A DNA stretch of 64,000 nt from CAIQPV01 sp964480365 (GCA_964480365.1 CAYZPM010000016.1:1-64000); one strand, 5' to 3'. Counted from the stretch's first letter, positions 26,501 to 33,391 are shown. Notes: generated by a model not told the origin, from the sequence alone. Made by a program: numbers and translations.

Positions 26501-27682
26501 CCGAGCCATCTCGGCTTCCTGTTTCGCCCTCGCTTCAGCTTCGGCATGCGCCTTGGCTTTGGCTTCTTTCTCTCTCAAACGTGCGGCTTCTATTTCTTGT
26601 TTTGCCAAGGCTTCGGCTTTTATTTTGGCGGCTTCCGCTTCCGCACGGAGTTTTGCAGCCTCTTGCTCCGCCCTGAGCCGAGCCATCTCGGCTTCCTGTT
26701 TCGCCCTCGCTTCAGCTTCGGCAAGCACCTTGGCTTTGGCTTCTTTCTCTCTCAGGAGTACGGCTTCTGCTTCTTGTTTTGCCAAGGCTTCGGCCTTCAT
26801 CTTGACGGCTTCCTCTTCCGCACGAACTTTGGCAGCCTCCTGCTCAGCCCTGAGCCGAGCCATCTCGGCTTCCTGTTTCGCCCTCGCTTCAGCTTCGGCA
26901 TGCGCCCTGGCTTTGGCTTCTTTCTCTCTCAGGCGTGCGGCTTCTATTTCTTGTTTTGCCAAGGCTTCGGCCTTCATCTTGGCCGCTTCTGCTTCGGCAC
27001 GGACTTTAGCAGCCTCCTGCTCAGCTTTGAGCCGAGCCATCTCGGCTTCCTGTTTCGCTCTGGCTTCAGCTTCGGCATGCGCCCTGGCTTTGGCTTCTTT
27101 CTCTCTCAGGAGCGCGGCTTCTGCTTCTTGTTTTGCCAAGGCTTCGGCTTTCATCTTGGCTGCTTCCAATTCCGCTCGTGCTCGCTCAGTTTCCAGGCGC
27201 GCCGCCCCCAGTTCCGCCCTTGATTTTGCCGCCTCCTGTTCCGCCTTGGCTCGCTCGGCTTCAAGCTGCCCCCGGATTACGGTGGCTTCTTGCTCACTCT
27301 TGAGCCGTGCCATTTTCGCTTTCGCCTGCTCCCCTTCTTCAGCCTTCGGAGGGGGCACGCTTATGCCGCTGGTAAAGTCGAGATCACCCGATTCTTCTTC
27401 ATTTCTAACCGGGACGGAAATTTTTGGTGTGGCCATCCTCAGCATGTTGCCAGTTCTGGCACTAGCCTTTTCCTGTATGAAGCCGCCGTTCTCCAGTTTC
27501 TGCAACGTATCACCCAACGCGGCGCGCAAACTGGGCGCGGCCCGCCTCGCCAGGATTTCTACGGTGGATTCGTCATCAACCAGCACCAAGACGCGTTTGG
27601 CATCCTCGGGTAGCTGTCGGGTGTGATTTTTTATTTCGCCCTCTCCCTTCAGGGTTACGACGAAAATTGTTTTGTTATCCAT
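23540..27682 (-). CDS. Class III nucleotide cyclase fused to giant coiled coil and AsmA-like domain
   Basis: 1380 residues with a modular layout. Residues about 5-72 form a small winged-helix-like domain (VLVLVDDESTVEILARRAAPSLR, LQKLENGGFIQ). About 115-615 is an almost pure Ala/Glu/Lys/Arg coiled coil with four tandem 59-residue units at 183-418. About 634-805 is a class III adenylate/guanylate cyclase domain with metal Asp D643 (FFDVVGYT) and D685 (LDTGDGAA) and the transition-state pair N749/R753 (INDAQR). The lysine that usually selects ATP is not at the expected place, so the nucleotide is uncertain. A second coiled coil (about 880-960) leads to one membrane helix (about 988-1010). The last 370 residues resemble an AsmA-like periplasmic domain. 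Inferred topology is cyclase in the cytoplasm and AsmA part in the periplasm. Confidence 0.8.
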   Translation of the reverse strand: MDNKTIFVVTLKGEGEIKNHTRQLPEDAKRVLVLVDDESTVEILARRAAPSLRAALGDTLQKLENGGFIQEKASARTGNMLRMATPKISVPVRNEEESGDLDFTSGISVPPPKAEEGEQAKAKMARLKSEQEATVIRGQLEAERAKAEQEAAKSRAELGAARLETERARAELEAAKMKAEALAKQEAEAALLREKEAKARAHAEAEARAKQEAEMARLKAEQEAAKVRAEAEAAKMKAEALAKQEIEAARLREKEAKARAHAEAEARAKQEAEMARLRAEQEAAKVRAEEEAVKMKAEALAKQEAEAVLLREKEAKAKVLAEAEARAKQEAEMARLRAEQEAAKLRAEAEAAKIKAEALAKQEIEAARLREKEAKAKAHAEAEARAKQEAEMARLKEEQEAAKVRAEAEAMRIKAELEAARLEAERARAELEAAKVEAKVMAKREAEAALLREEEAAAKVRAEAEVARIKAEQEAVRIKAEAEAKAKQEAEAARHKAEEEAAKAKAEVEATRLKAEQAAARAKEELDAALAKAAAEAQARAKAKASARAEAEAKARQEVDAAILRAEQEIAKARAEAEAKAKREAEAAQLKAEREIARIKAETEAQVSQTTQAKADAESALSTKAKADASAARSMIATVLFFDVVGYTKQSVSKQIELKAQFNKLVSKFITDIEENQRIILDTGDGAAIGFLQHPEDAIEVALKFRQAMTANKHRDYPDLKVKIGIHLGPVNIVKDMNGQSNMVGDGINDAQRIMNFASFDQIYISRSYYDVVSRLSAEYAKLFQYRGVKNDKHGRQHQVYEATVDDTKDVERLSGAEQSGGQQESAPFSIDLEPFFISNLEQNTTTVFPQSPNIASEEISDQEGQTTIAQELTKVVSPEKIAQEEVTQKTQQEIEAEAQVLAEQKALQEAEAARIKVEQEAAKAKAEKEARQMADEQAKTWAEAEQRAKAQMATQANVEHEVQQPGNTPKAKAVQPASHTLRKPMSLGKIVASLFVLLLALIAALPYVWPMQNYVAQLEKKLSAQLQQPVHIAHMKGALLPLPKLELQDVSVGGAQELRAASVVLNFDVMALFAETKAINTVEMNDLALNADSFMQTLGWLQAAGGDAHYPVARMELERVHISGEGLSLPPVNGSADWDAQGHISKALLRSEDGKLDVELQPQESRWQITLSIKESILPWLPGILFKELNAKGEADEGSADFTEVDGQLYGGRLAGNAHLNWRKGWQMQGHLSIKAMELQKALPKFGIEGEMDGDSNFLLNGATLPQLANAPDLDGTFIVKKGVISKINMVESATNRQGMSGGRTHFDELSGTLQVENNSQHLRQIKISAGVMSANGSVDVSPDKELSGRLSIDLKMRAGSTPLILSGTLTEPVLHQAR
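26429..27136 (-). repeat. Four tandem 177-bp repeats inside the cyclase-AsmA gene
   Basis: The unit encodes 59 residues starting AKQE(A/I)EA and ending KAEAL. Units cover residues 183-241, 242-300, 301-359 and 360-418 and differ at only a few positions; the fourth diverges toward its end. Such near-identical in-frame repeats are prone to copy-number change and to assembly collapse. Confidence 0.85.
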
Positions 27683-27688
27683 GCAGCA

Positions 27689-27964
27689 TTATCTCACTAA
27701 TAAAGCTACTGATATGACTACTGCCATTCCGCTAAGCCATCCAAAGACGGTGGAAAGTGGCTGGTTATAACTTGGACGTTTCATACCTAAAGGGTACACA
27801 CCTCTTTGAGGTAAATTGACGCGCGCAACCATCTGAATGGGCTGTAGCGAAATGCCCGAATGGTCGTTGACCTGCGCCTCGTTCAGCACCCGATACGGGT
27901 GGAACTGCGTCAAATTATTCAGATGGTTGATTTTCACTAGGCCGTGCAAATGAACACTCAACAT
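27689..27964 (-). CDS. Small membrane-anchored protein upstream of the cyclase
   Basis: 91 residues, unrecognised. The body (LVKINHLNNLTQFHPY, ISLQPIQMVARVNLPQRG) is polar, and the C-terminus is one membrane helix (about 70-90, STVFGWLSGMAVVISVALLVR) ending three residues from the stop, a tail-anchor-like layout. It ends 6 bases before the 1380-residue gene, so the two are probably cotranscribed. Its ATG overlaps the stop of a possible 35-codon frame (27958-28065). Real but function unknown. Confidence 0.5.
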   Translation of the reverse strand: MLSVHLHGLVKINHLNNLTQFHPYRVLNEAQVNDHSGISLQPIQMVARVNLPQRGVYPLGMKRPSYNQPLSTVFGWLSGMAVVISVALLVR

Positions 27965-28099
27965 TTACCCCATTTTCGGCGCATACTCATCCGGCGACGT
28001 AGGTTAATCGCCATAATCTTCGGCATCACCAGCAAGGCTTCAACAACTAATAATGCTTGGGCCATTTCATCGTCACGGTAATATTACGGCAACTTGGTA
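27965..28099 (-). other. Possible upstream mini-ORF region of the cyclase operon
   Basis: A 35-codon frame (28065 to 27958, starting MAQALLVVEALLVMPKI) ends with its TGA overlapping the next ATG at 27964. The same frame is open further upstream except for one TAA. No convincing ribosome-binding site is seen, so this may be a coupled leader peptide or a decayed gene start. Confidence 0.3.
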
Positions 28100-28128
28100 T
28101 TGACCAAAAAGTCCATCGCCGTTAGTAT
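28100..28128 (+). promoter_or_regulatory. Promoter of tRNA-Asn
   Basis: TTGACC (28100-28105), a 17-base spacer, then TAGTAT (28123-28128), ending 15 bases before the mature tRNA 5' end. Confidence 0.55.
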
Positions 28129-28143
28129 AGCGGCCTTGTCAAT

Positions 28144-28219
28144 TCCCTGATAGCTCAGCCGGTAGAGCGACGGACTGTTAATCCGCAGGTCCCTGGTTCG
28201 AGTCCAGGTCGGGGAGCCA
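28144..28219 (+). tRNA. tRNA-Asn (GUU)
   Basis: 76 nt with encoded CCA. The acceptor arms TCCCTGA and TCGGGGA pair fully (one T-G). The D-arm is TAGCTCAGCCGGTAGAGC, the anticodon loop ACTGTTAAT reads asparagine (GTT at 28177-28179), and the T-arm is CCTGGTTCGAGTCCAGG. It stands alone at the left border of an AT-rich accessory stretch. tRNA genes are common integration sites, but I found no second copy of its 3' end and no integrase within the window. Confidence 0.97.
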
Positions 28220-28270
28220 AAGAATTCTAAAGTAATTTCTTGCAGTTAGAAAGTGATATGCGGACTATTA

Positions 28271-28293
28271 GACCACCTTTTTGGGTGGTTTTT
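28271..28293 (+). terminator. Terminator after tRNA-Asn
   Basis: ACCACC-TTTTT-GGGTGGT followed by TTTTT, about 55 bases beyond the tRNA 3' end. Strong intrinsic terminator on the plus strand. Confidence 0.85.
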
Positions 28294-28296
28294 GCA

Positions 28297-28455
28297 TTTC
28301 TGGGGGTCGTTATACTAAAAGTCCGTGGGTCGGTATAGAGATTCCGGGGGTGGCTTGGGGAAATTCTGGGGTGTAGCTGGGGAAATTCTGGGAGTGGGGG
28401 AGGGGTAGCAGAAATTGCGGAGTGGTTTTCTGTGCATCTGGAATTCTGGGGGCGA
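28297..28455. repeat. G-rich stretch with repeated ATTCTGGGGGTG-like motif
   Basis: At least five copies of an ATTC(T/C)GGGG(G)-type motif occur here on the plus strand (near 28298, 28343, 28362, 28384 and 28442), mixed with other GGGG runs. It fills the gap between the tRNA terminator and the 3' end of the PLD gene. It could be a remnant of an integrated element or form G-quadruplex structure; no gene is seen. Confidence 0.5.
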
Positions 28456-28471
28456 GGCGAAAAGTGCTTAG

Positions 28472-30154
28472 TTATGTGCTGGGAGTTTCAGGTATTGATT
28501 TCTCAAGAAAGGATTTGCAGACATTTTGTGTTAACGGATAATCTGCCAGATCCTTCCAGTCAAGACGCGGATTTATTGTAATTACATTTTGTGTTGTCAA
28601 AATTACTTTGGGCATTTCCTTGCCCTGCCCTGAAATTATTAACTGAACCAGCTTTTGTCCAATACCCAATTCCTCAGATAGCTGTTCTGAAAAATATCTT
28701 GTTGACGTCAACCTATTTCCTGCGAACAGTCGGGCAAGAACGTTAGCGAGTACCATGTCAATTTTCGCCCGGCGTTCCTGTTTGACACGTTCATGTTCGG
28801 CATTTGCAGACCGTGAATCAGTTTTTAAATTACGATATTCGAATGAGGGGGTGTCGCTTTCATCAAATATGTTGGCAACGTCAGGCAGATGCCCAAGTGA
28901 AAATTCAGAACTTGGATAATCTTTTGTGTCTGTGCTTACAGACTCTTCGGTGATTTGTGCTGGCCGATTCTTCTTAGTTATCCAATCATGCATCGCAGTA
29001 GTGAATAGCTTATATCGACCTTCCCAAGCAAAGTCTTCTGAAAGTCTATAGAGTGGTAAGTGGCCAGCGACATCCTCAATATCGAGGAAGCCACAGTCAG
29101 TGAGTTCAGAAATGAGCGTCACTTGATCACGACCTAAAATACCTGTCTGTCTTTCGATGATTTCTTCGTCAGGAAGGTCACGCGCTTGATTGAAATCAAA
29201 AAGATGGACTAGGTGAGAAAGAAATTTATCAAAGGGTGCCAATGCAGGAGGAAGCGTTTCCTTGGTCGATTGCGTAAAGCGGTCATCAATCAGGACAAGT
29301 CTGTTCCGAGTGTTTTCTGTGAATACGGATCGCACATGATTGGCACAGTGCTGTAGCAACGCAAAATATATTTCGCGCATGATTGTAGTTGGAAATGCTT
29401 GGCGAACATGGGTAACAATCTGGGCAAAGGAAAAACTGTCGCTACTCACAGCTAACACATTGATCGCAGATTCTAGTGCATCTTCAAGGGAGTCATAATG
29501 ACGCTGCTCTTGAATGATGAGCGTTTGTGCTATGGAGTCAAGATTTAGCGGTGCGCCTTCCAGTTCCAACGCTGTCGGCGATTGTAGCTTAACAAGGTGT
29601 GAACGTATTTTCTTACTGGATGCCGATAATGAAAATTTCTCACGCCGCATCGGAGAGCGTTCTGCTTCCTCGTCTAGCCACTGGATAAACGCACTCGTCT
29701 CGTCTGCAATGGGCGGTTGTGTCTGTTGCCATAGTGTTTCAAACCATCCGCCCAGTTCAGCAACCATCGTGGGGTCATCAATCAGAATTCCCAACTCGGT
29801 ACGACCAAGAATGCCGGTATTGGTCAAATTTGCAGAGCCGAACATCGCCAACTGTTGACCAATTACAGCCTTGGCATGAATTGCAGGGTAATGATGGATG
29901 CAGTCCAGATTTTCTCGAATAAATAGCCAAGCTTTTGGCCTGGAACGCATGGATAGAGAGGAAAGCCAAGCCTCAATATCTGAGATAAGTCGCCATCCAG
30001 CAGAGACTTGAATAACTCTTTGAAGGTAGTCCACACCGATGTATGGGCTGACAATGCCCACAGCGCCGGATCGGGCAACCTCTAATACCGCTTCGTCAAA
30101 CGGTGAAGATTTGCCCGATATTCCTGAAAGATCGTGATAAACAAGCCGTCCCAT
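28472..30154 (-). CDS. PLD-superfamily protein (single HxK motif), possible nuclease
   Basis: 560 residues. The N-terminal about 130 residues form one phospholipase-D-type half-site: H93-x-K95 (AIHAKAVIG), G106-S-x-N109 (FGSANLT) and E120 (GRTELGIL). The Asp normally four residues after the Lys is replaced. One motif per chain suggests a dimeric active site, as in BfiI-type nucleases and the Nuc endonuclease. The remaining about 400 residues are unrecognised; the C-terminus (LTSTRYFSEQLSEELGIGQK) is polar and may bind DNA or a partner. The gene is AT-rich, has no operon partner, and sits next to tRNA-Asn, as is common for defence or mobile cargo. Confidence 0.7.
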   Translation of the reverse strand: MGRLVYHDLSGISGKSSPFDEAVLEVARSGAVGIVSPYIGVDYLQRVIQVSAGWRLISDIEAWLSSLSMRSRPKAWLFIRENLDCIHHYPAIHAKAVIGQQLAMFGSANLTNTGILGRTELGILIDDPTMVAELGGWFETLWQQTQPPIADETSAFIQWLDEEAERSPMRREKFSLSASSKKIRSHLVKLQSPTALELEGAPLNLDSIAQTLIIQEQRHYDSLEDALESAINVLAVSSDSFSFAQIVTHVRQAFPTTIMREIYFALLQHCANHVRSVFTENTRNRLVLIDDRFTQSTKETLPPALAPFDKFLSHLVHLFDFNQARDLPDEEIIERQTGILGRDQVTLISELTDCGFLDIEDVAGHLPLYRLSEDFAWEGRYKLFTTAMHDWITKKNRPAQITEESVSTDTKDYPSSEFSLGHLPDVANIFDESDTPSFEYRNLKTDSRSANAEHERVKQERRAKIDMVLANVLARLFAGNRLTSTRYFSEQLSEELGIGQKLVQLIISGQGKEMPKVILTTQNVITINPRLDWKDLADYPLTQNVCKSFLEKSIPETPST

Positions 30155-30356
30155 ATGGTGATGCTAACAGATGATCCATGTGCTTAGCACAAGCAATTCC
30201 AACGTGCTTGACCTAGTAACCTATGTAAACTGGTTTAAGCTGACTGCGCTGCTGACCAAGTTTACAATTCCAGCATGACCCACTCCGACCTTATCCAAGT
30301 TGAACATCCGCTCTTAACAATAATAACGATACAACACTGAATTGTATATTTATCGC
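30155..30356. other. Divergent intergenic region
   Basis: 202 bases between the divergent PLD gene and the lipoprotein gene. It must hold both promoters. A TTGAAC at about 30299-30304 with TAATAA 15 bases later could serve the lipoprotein gene, but spacing is poor. No gene is seen. Confidence 0.35.
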
Positions 30357-31097
30357 ATGATCCAAAAACGCACAAGCTGTTGTCACTTTGTTTCCCTCAG
30401 TGTTGCGGCCTTGCTGGTTGCTTGCTCTACCATAGAACCCTCAAAAATCGTCAAACCTATTCCTAGACAGGAAGATGCTAACTTACTCAAAGCGTTTGCC
30501 AAATCTGATTTTGACCACTTGGCAGACATTGAGATGCGGGAAAATACTCAAAGCTTGCGAATATTGATGATCAAGCTTTACAAGCGTAATCCTCGCGAAC
30601 TCAGGAAAAGTTCCTCAGAAAACGCGGAAGAGATGGCAAAGTCAGTATTTGAAAACAAGAATGACTGGATGTTTGAGGAGATTAACAAGGCGCAAGGTAC
30701 TGACGCAATTCAACAGGCATTTCTTCCTGATTATTCGGGTGACCGCGTGTTGTCATTAATCGTCGGCATACAATCTATGTTGATCAAAGCACATGGTGGG
30801 AAATCTGAATTTTATTATACTGACAATATCGACCCACAAAATGTTTACAACGCCGCCCGAAATGTAGAAATCGCAGTGTGGCAGCTTTCTAATAAGCGAG
30901 ACGACAAAGGGCAGCTTTGCCTGCTAACCAACGAATTGAATGAGAGCGATCGGAATCTCAGCTTTGAACGTGAGTTCGGAAAAATAATCGGTAGCTTAGA
31001 TTTATATGCAATTGCCACATCTGAAAAATCGCAACGCGGGCTAGTCCGTGTAGTGCAAAATTTGGCTACGGCATTGTTTTTTCCATTTTCCCACTAG
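30357..31097 (+). CDS. Predicted outer-membrane lipoprotein, unknown function
   Basis: 246 residues from ATG 30357; an in-frame TTG at 30342 is less likely because it would lengthen the n-region. Lipobox LLVACS puts the lipidated cysteine at about residue 24. The mature part is helical and charged, with RNVEIAVWQLSNKRDDKGQ and LVRVVQNLATALFF near the end. I recognise it as a conserved proteobacterial lipoprotein type without an assigned role. It precedes the FecR and OmpA genes on the same strand. After its TAG the same frame stays open for 51 more codons, possibly a remnant. Confidence 0.7.
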   Translation: MIQKRTSCCHFVSLSVAALLVACSTIEPSKIVKPIPRQEDANLLKAFAKSDFDHLADIEMRENTQSLRILMIKLYKRNPRELRKSSSENAEEMAKSVFENKNDWMFEEINKAQGTDAIQQAFLPDYSGDRVLSLIVGIQSMLIKAHGGKSEFYYTDNIDPQNVYNAARNVEIAVWQLSNKRDDKGQLCLLTNELNESDRNLSFEREFGKIIGSLDLYAIATSEKSQRGLVRVVQNLATALFFPFSH

Positions 31098-31344
31098 CTT
31101 CCCCATGTCAAGGATTCACGGGGTTTTCTCGAAGCCAAGCAGAAGGTCGACCATGACGCCTCTGAAAAATATACGTTGGAGGCGGTTAGGGGGAGAAGTG
31201 GCTGGATTGATCCAACGCTGGCAAACGGTGTTATTGCACCTCAGCGGGTTTAATACGCACAATTTGGTATATAAGTTACCCAAGAATAGGAGTAAATTAT
31301 TCCATGATCCCCTCCACAAACCAGCCCAGTGAGGAGTATTTATA
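31098..31344 (+). other. Gap between lipoprotein and FecR genes, possible gene remnant
   Basis: The lipoprotein frame continues past its TAG from 31098 to a TAA at 31251-31253, and these 51 codons read like ordinary protein (VKDSRGFLEAK, GRSGWIDPTLANG). A second overlapping frame of 75 codons (31105-31332) has no ribosome-binding site and biased composition, so I do not call it. The remaining bases hold the FecR leader with GAGGAG before its ATG. Confidence 0.35.
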
Positions 31345-31815
31345 ATGACTACTAAACTTTACCCTACAGATACGAGGTTTGTCTTCATAATTATTTGCAC
31401 TGTAATTCTGGGTTTTGTAAAACCTGTATTTGCTAACGAATCCGGAATAGTCAAGACTGTGCGTGGTCAAGTACGGATTGAGCGTGGGGCTGCCAGTTTA
31501 GAAGCCAAGGTGGGTGATCCTGTTCAAGAAAAAGACCGTGTCGTCGTGCAAGCGGGGAGCAGTATTGGCATTAGCATGAACGATGAAACACTGCTGAGCC
31601 TTGGCCCGAACTCTGCGATGGTCATCGACAGATATACCTATAATCCTGTGACGAGAGAAGGCCAAGTCGAAACTTCTATTCTAAAAGGCACACTTCGCTT
31701 TGTTACTGGCCTCATTGGTCGATTGCATCCAAGTGCCATTAAGGTACAGACGCCGACAGCTACAATGGGCATTCGGGGTACTGAATTCATCGTTGAGGTA
31801 CGCGATGTCAAATAA
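31345..31815 (+). CDS. FecR-domain exported protein
   Basis: 156 residues. Signal peptide or anchor at about 10-32 (FVFIIICTVILGFVKPVFA), then a FecR domain: GIVKTVRGQVRIERG, VGDPVQEKDRVVVQAGSSIG, LLSLGPNSAMVIDRYTY, and the closing KVQTPTATMGIRGTEF. Free-standing exported FecR-domain proteins of this type are not anti-sigma factors; they commonly lie beside OmpA-type and CHASE2-cyclase genes, and their role is unclear. Start supported by GAGGAG 8 bases upstream. Overlaps the next gene by 11 bases, so translation is coupled. Confidence 0.82.
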   Translation: MTTKLYPTDTRFVFIIICTVILGFVKPVFANESGIVKTVRGQVRIERGAASLEAKVGDPVQEKDRVVVQAGSSIGISMNDETLLSLGPNSAMVIDRYTYNPVTREGQVETSILKGTLRFVTGLIGRLHPSAIKVQTPTATMGIRGTEFIVEVRDVK

Positions 31816-32407
31816 GCTGTATGTTCCTATATTATTAATCTTGGCAGTAATGCAATTTGCTGGATGCGCCACTCCCTCTGAGCGCGTGACATTATTGCCC
31901 CAGCCAGATGGTTCGCCAAGCGCGGTTGTTGTCCAGTTAAAGACCGGCGGTTCCATCGTACTTGATCGCCCTTATATGGTGGCATCGGCGACCGATACCA
32001 AAATTGGAACGGAGCAGACTGATGCGGCAACCGTCAATCTACGCTATAAGGAGTTGCTTGAAGCACTTCCTGCAAGGCCTCAATCCTATGTGTTGTTCTT
32101 TGATTTCGGCGATACAAAATTAACACCCGAATCAGAAAAACTTGTGCAGGTTATGCTGCGCGACATCAAGGAATTGCCTGCTCCTGAGTTGGTTGTAATT
32201 GGACATACCGATGCAAGCGGCAGCGATGATTTTAACGATGAGCTTTCGCGTCAACGTGCTATTAGTGTACTTAATATGCTTAAGGCAAAAGGAATTGATA
32301 CTAAACGTGTTTCTACAGTAGGTCGCGGTAGCCGTGAACCACTGGTAAAGACTAAGAAGGGGGTCTATGAAGCAAAAAATCGGCGGGTTGAAATACGTTT
32401 GAAGTAA
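31805..32407 (+). CDS. OmpA-family peptidoglycan-binding lipoprotein
   Basis: 200 residues from ATG 31805, inside the FecR 3' end. Lipobox MQFAGC makes residue about 21 the lipidated cysteine. The C-terminal OmpA-like domain (about 95-200) starts SYVLFFDFGDTKLTPES and has the diaminopimelate-binding elements VVIGHTDASGS and AKNRRVEIRLK. It tethers the outer membrane to peptidoglycan. The FecR-OmpA pair is a recurrent proteobacterial couple, often with a CHASE2-type cyclase; here the only cyclase is the fused protein 4 kb away and it lacks CHASE2. Confidence 0.85.
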   Translation: MSNKLYVPILLILAVMQFAGCATPSERVTLLPQPDGSPSAVVVQLKTGGSIVLDRPYMVASATDTKIGTEQTDAATVNLRYKELLEALPARPQSYVLFFDFGDTKLTPESEKLVQVMLRDIKELPAPELVVIGHTDASGSDDFNDELSRQRAISVLNMLKAKGIDTKRVSTVGRGSREPLVKTKKGVYEAKNRRVEIRLK

Positions 32408-32570
32408 TCTTGTGCAGTCCTGGAACAGGATCAGGCAACAAACCACCCGATTGCAACAACAGCAACACAGCCGGTAATTCTGCAATGTTATCCGCAACAA
32501 CTATGGGCGAACTTTTGTTTGTAGTGAAATTCTTGTTTGCTGATTCGCTTATGACGCACAATCACATAAA

Positions 32571-32813
32571 TCACTTTTCAAACTTTCTATAAACTTTGGA
32601 ATGCGCAATATTTTTATGTAACGTCTTTTCATGCATTATTTCGTCAAAATACTGTGCGCCAGGGAACGAATGCATTTCTTTGGATAGCTTTGAAATATTG
32701 GTTTCAGCATCGTCAGAATCGTAGTCAATTCCTTCAGATAACACATTTATGTCTGACGAAGAATATTTCGTCATGGTCGGTTTCTGATGCTGATCTTTGG
32801 TTTGCTGCTTCAT
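32571..32813 (-). CDS. Small charged protein, unknown
   Basis: 80 residues from ATG 32813, not the longer reading from 32897: a perfect AGGAGG (minus strand, 32820-32825) lies 6 bases before this ATG. The product (MKQQTKDQHQKPTMTKYSS and SKLSKEMHSFPGAQYFDEIM) is hydrophilic, with acidic and basic patches and no membrane segment or signal peptide. Unrecognised. Convergent with the OmpA-like gene. Confidence 0.55.
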   Translation of the reverse strand: MKQQTKDQHQKPTMTKYSSSDINVLSEGIDYDSDDAETNISKLSKEMHSFPGAQYFDEIMHEKTLHKNIAHSKVYRKFEK

Positions 32814-33169
32814 TAAGGCCTCCTGGTAATAGTTCGTCATTCGCGTCGCATCCGGCGTCGATTCGCTTGCACAATATGCCAGCCAATTCGCTAACACTGT
32901 GCGGTAACCAACATAGTGAAGTCATCACTCAGTTCATATAGTTCGGTAAAGCAAGAAATCCCCACTCGTTGCGAGCGATCAAAACCATTGCTCATCACAC
33001 ATTTAAATAGTATGGTTATGGCTTGGATTTTCTGCGTCAGACAATACCAGCGAATATCGATTAACTGTTGACGCTGACAGTACCAACTCACTAAATTGCG
33101 AAGGGGAAAATTCACGTTGTCCCGCGCCATAAGCGCGGTAAGGTCAACCACTACCACAAGGAAATCGAT
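32814..33169. other. 356-base divergent spacer
   Basis: Between the divergent 80-residue and 73-residue genes. It is AT-rich, with a GCGCCATAAGCGC near-palindrome at about 33124-33136. A 111-codon minus-strand frame (32891-33226) covers it but lacks a ribosome-binding site and overlaps the start of the 73-residue gene, so I leave it uncalled. Confidence 0.4.
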
Positions 33170-33391
33170 ATGTCGGAGCAAATTGTCAAACAGTCCGCAG
33201 CGCTTTGCGGCCAAGGAAAATTTCAAGAAGCAATTCAGTTGATCGAAGCAAACCTGAGTCTGTTTGATGAAATTACGCGGCTCCCTGCACTATTGCATGG
33301 TTACTACGCCGCACAGGAAGCGAACGATATGAGCAAGGCAAAGTCCTTCGCAATGTTAATTGCAATCGAAGATCCCAACGTTCCTTTGTGA
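33170..33391 (+). CDS. Small helical (TPR-like) protein
   Basis: 73 residues, start supported by AAGGAAA 8 bases upstream. The sequence (QSAALCGQGKFQEAIQLIEANL, then GYYAAQEANDMSKAKSFAMLIA) looks like two helix pairs resembling tetratricopeptide repeats, with the expected small/aromatic pattern. No signal peptide. Function unknown; likely a protein-protein adaptor if real. Confidence 0.55.
   Translation: MSEQIVKQSAALCGQGKFQEAIQLIEANLSLFDEITRLPALLHGYYAAQEANDMSKAKSFAMLIAIEDPNVPL

Noticed and set aside
26429..27136. CRISPR-like periodic repeats
   Set aside because: The 177-bp periodicity is an in-frame coding repeat without spacers.
25130..27626. Long plus-strand frames (697 and 485 codons) opposite the cyclase-AsmA gene
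   Set aside because: They are mirror frames of the Ala/Glu/Lys repeat (Phe/Gly/Leu- and Ser/Ala-rich). They have no start signal, and the minus strand encodes clear domains.
31105..31332. 75-codon plus-strand frame before fecR
   Set aside because: Basic, biased composition and no ribosome-binding site; the lipoprotein frame extension is the more protein-like reading.
32891..33226. 111-codon minus-strand frame
   Set aside because: Overlaps the better supported 73-residue gene, has no ribosome-binding site, and the product is unrecognised.
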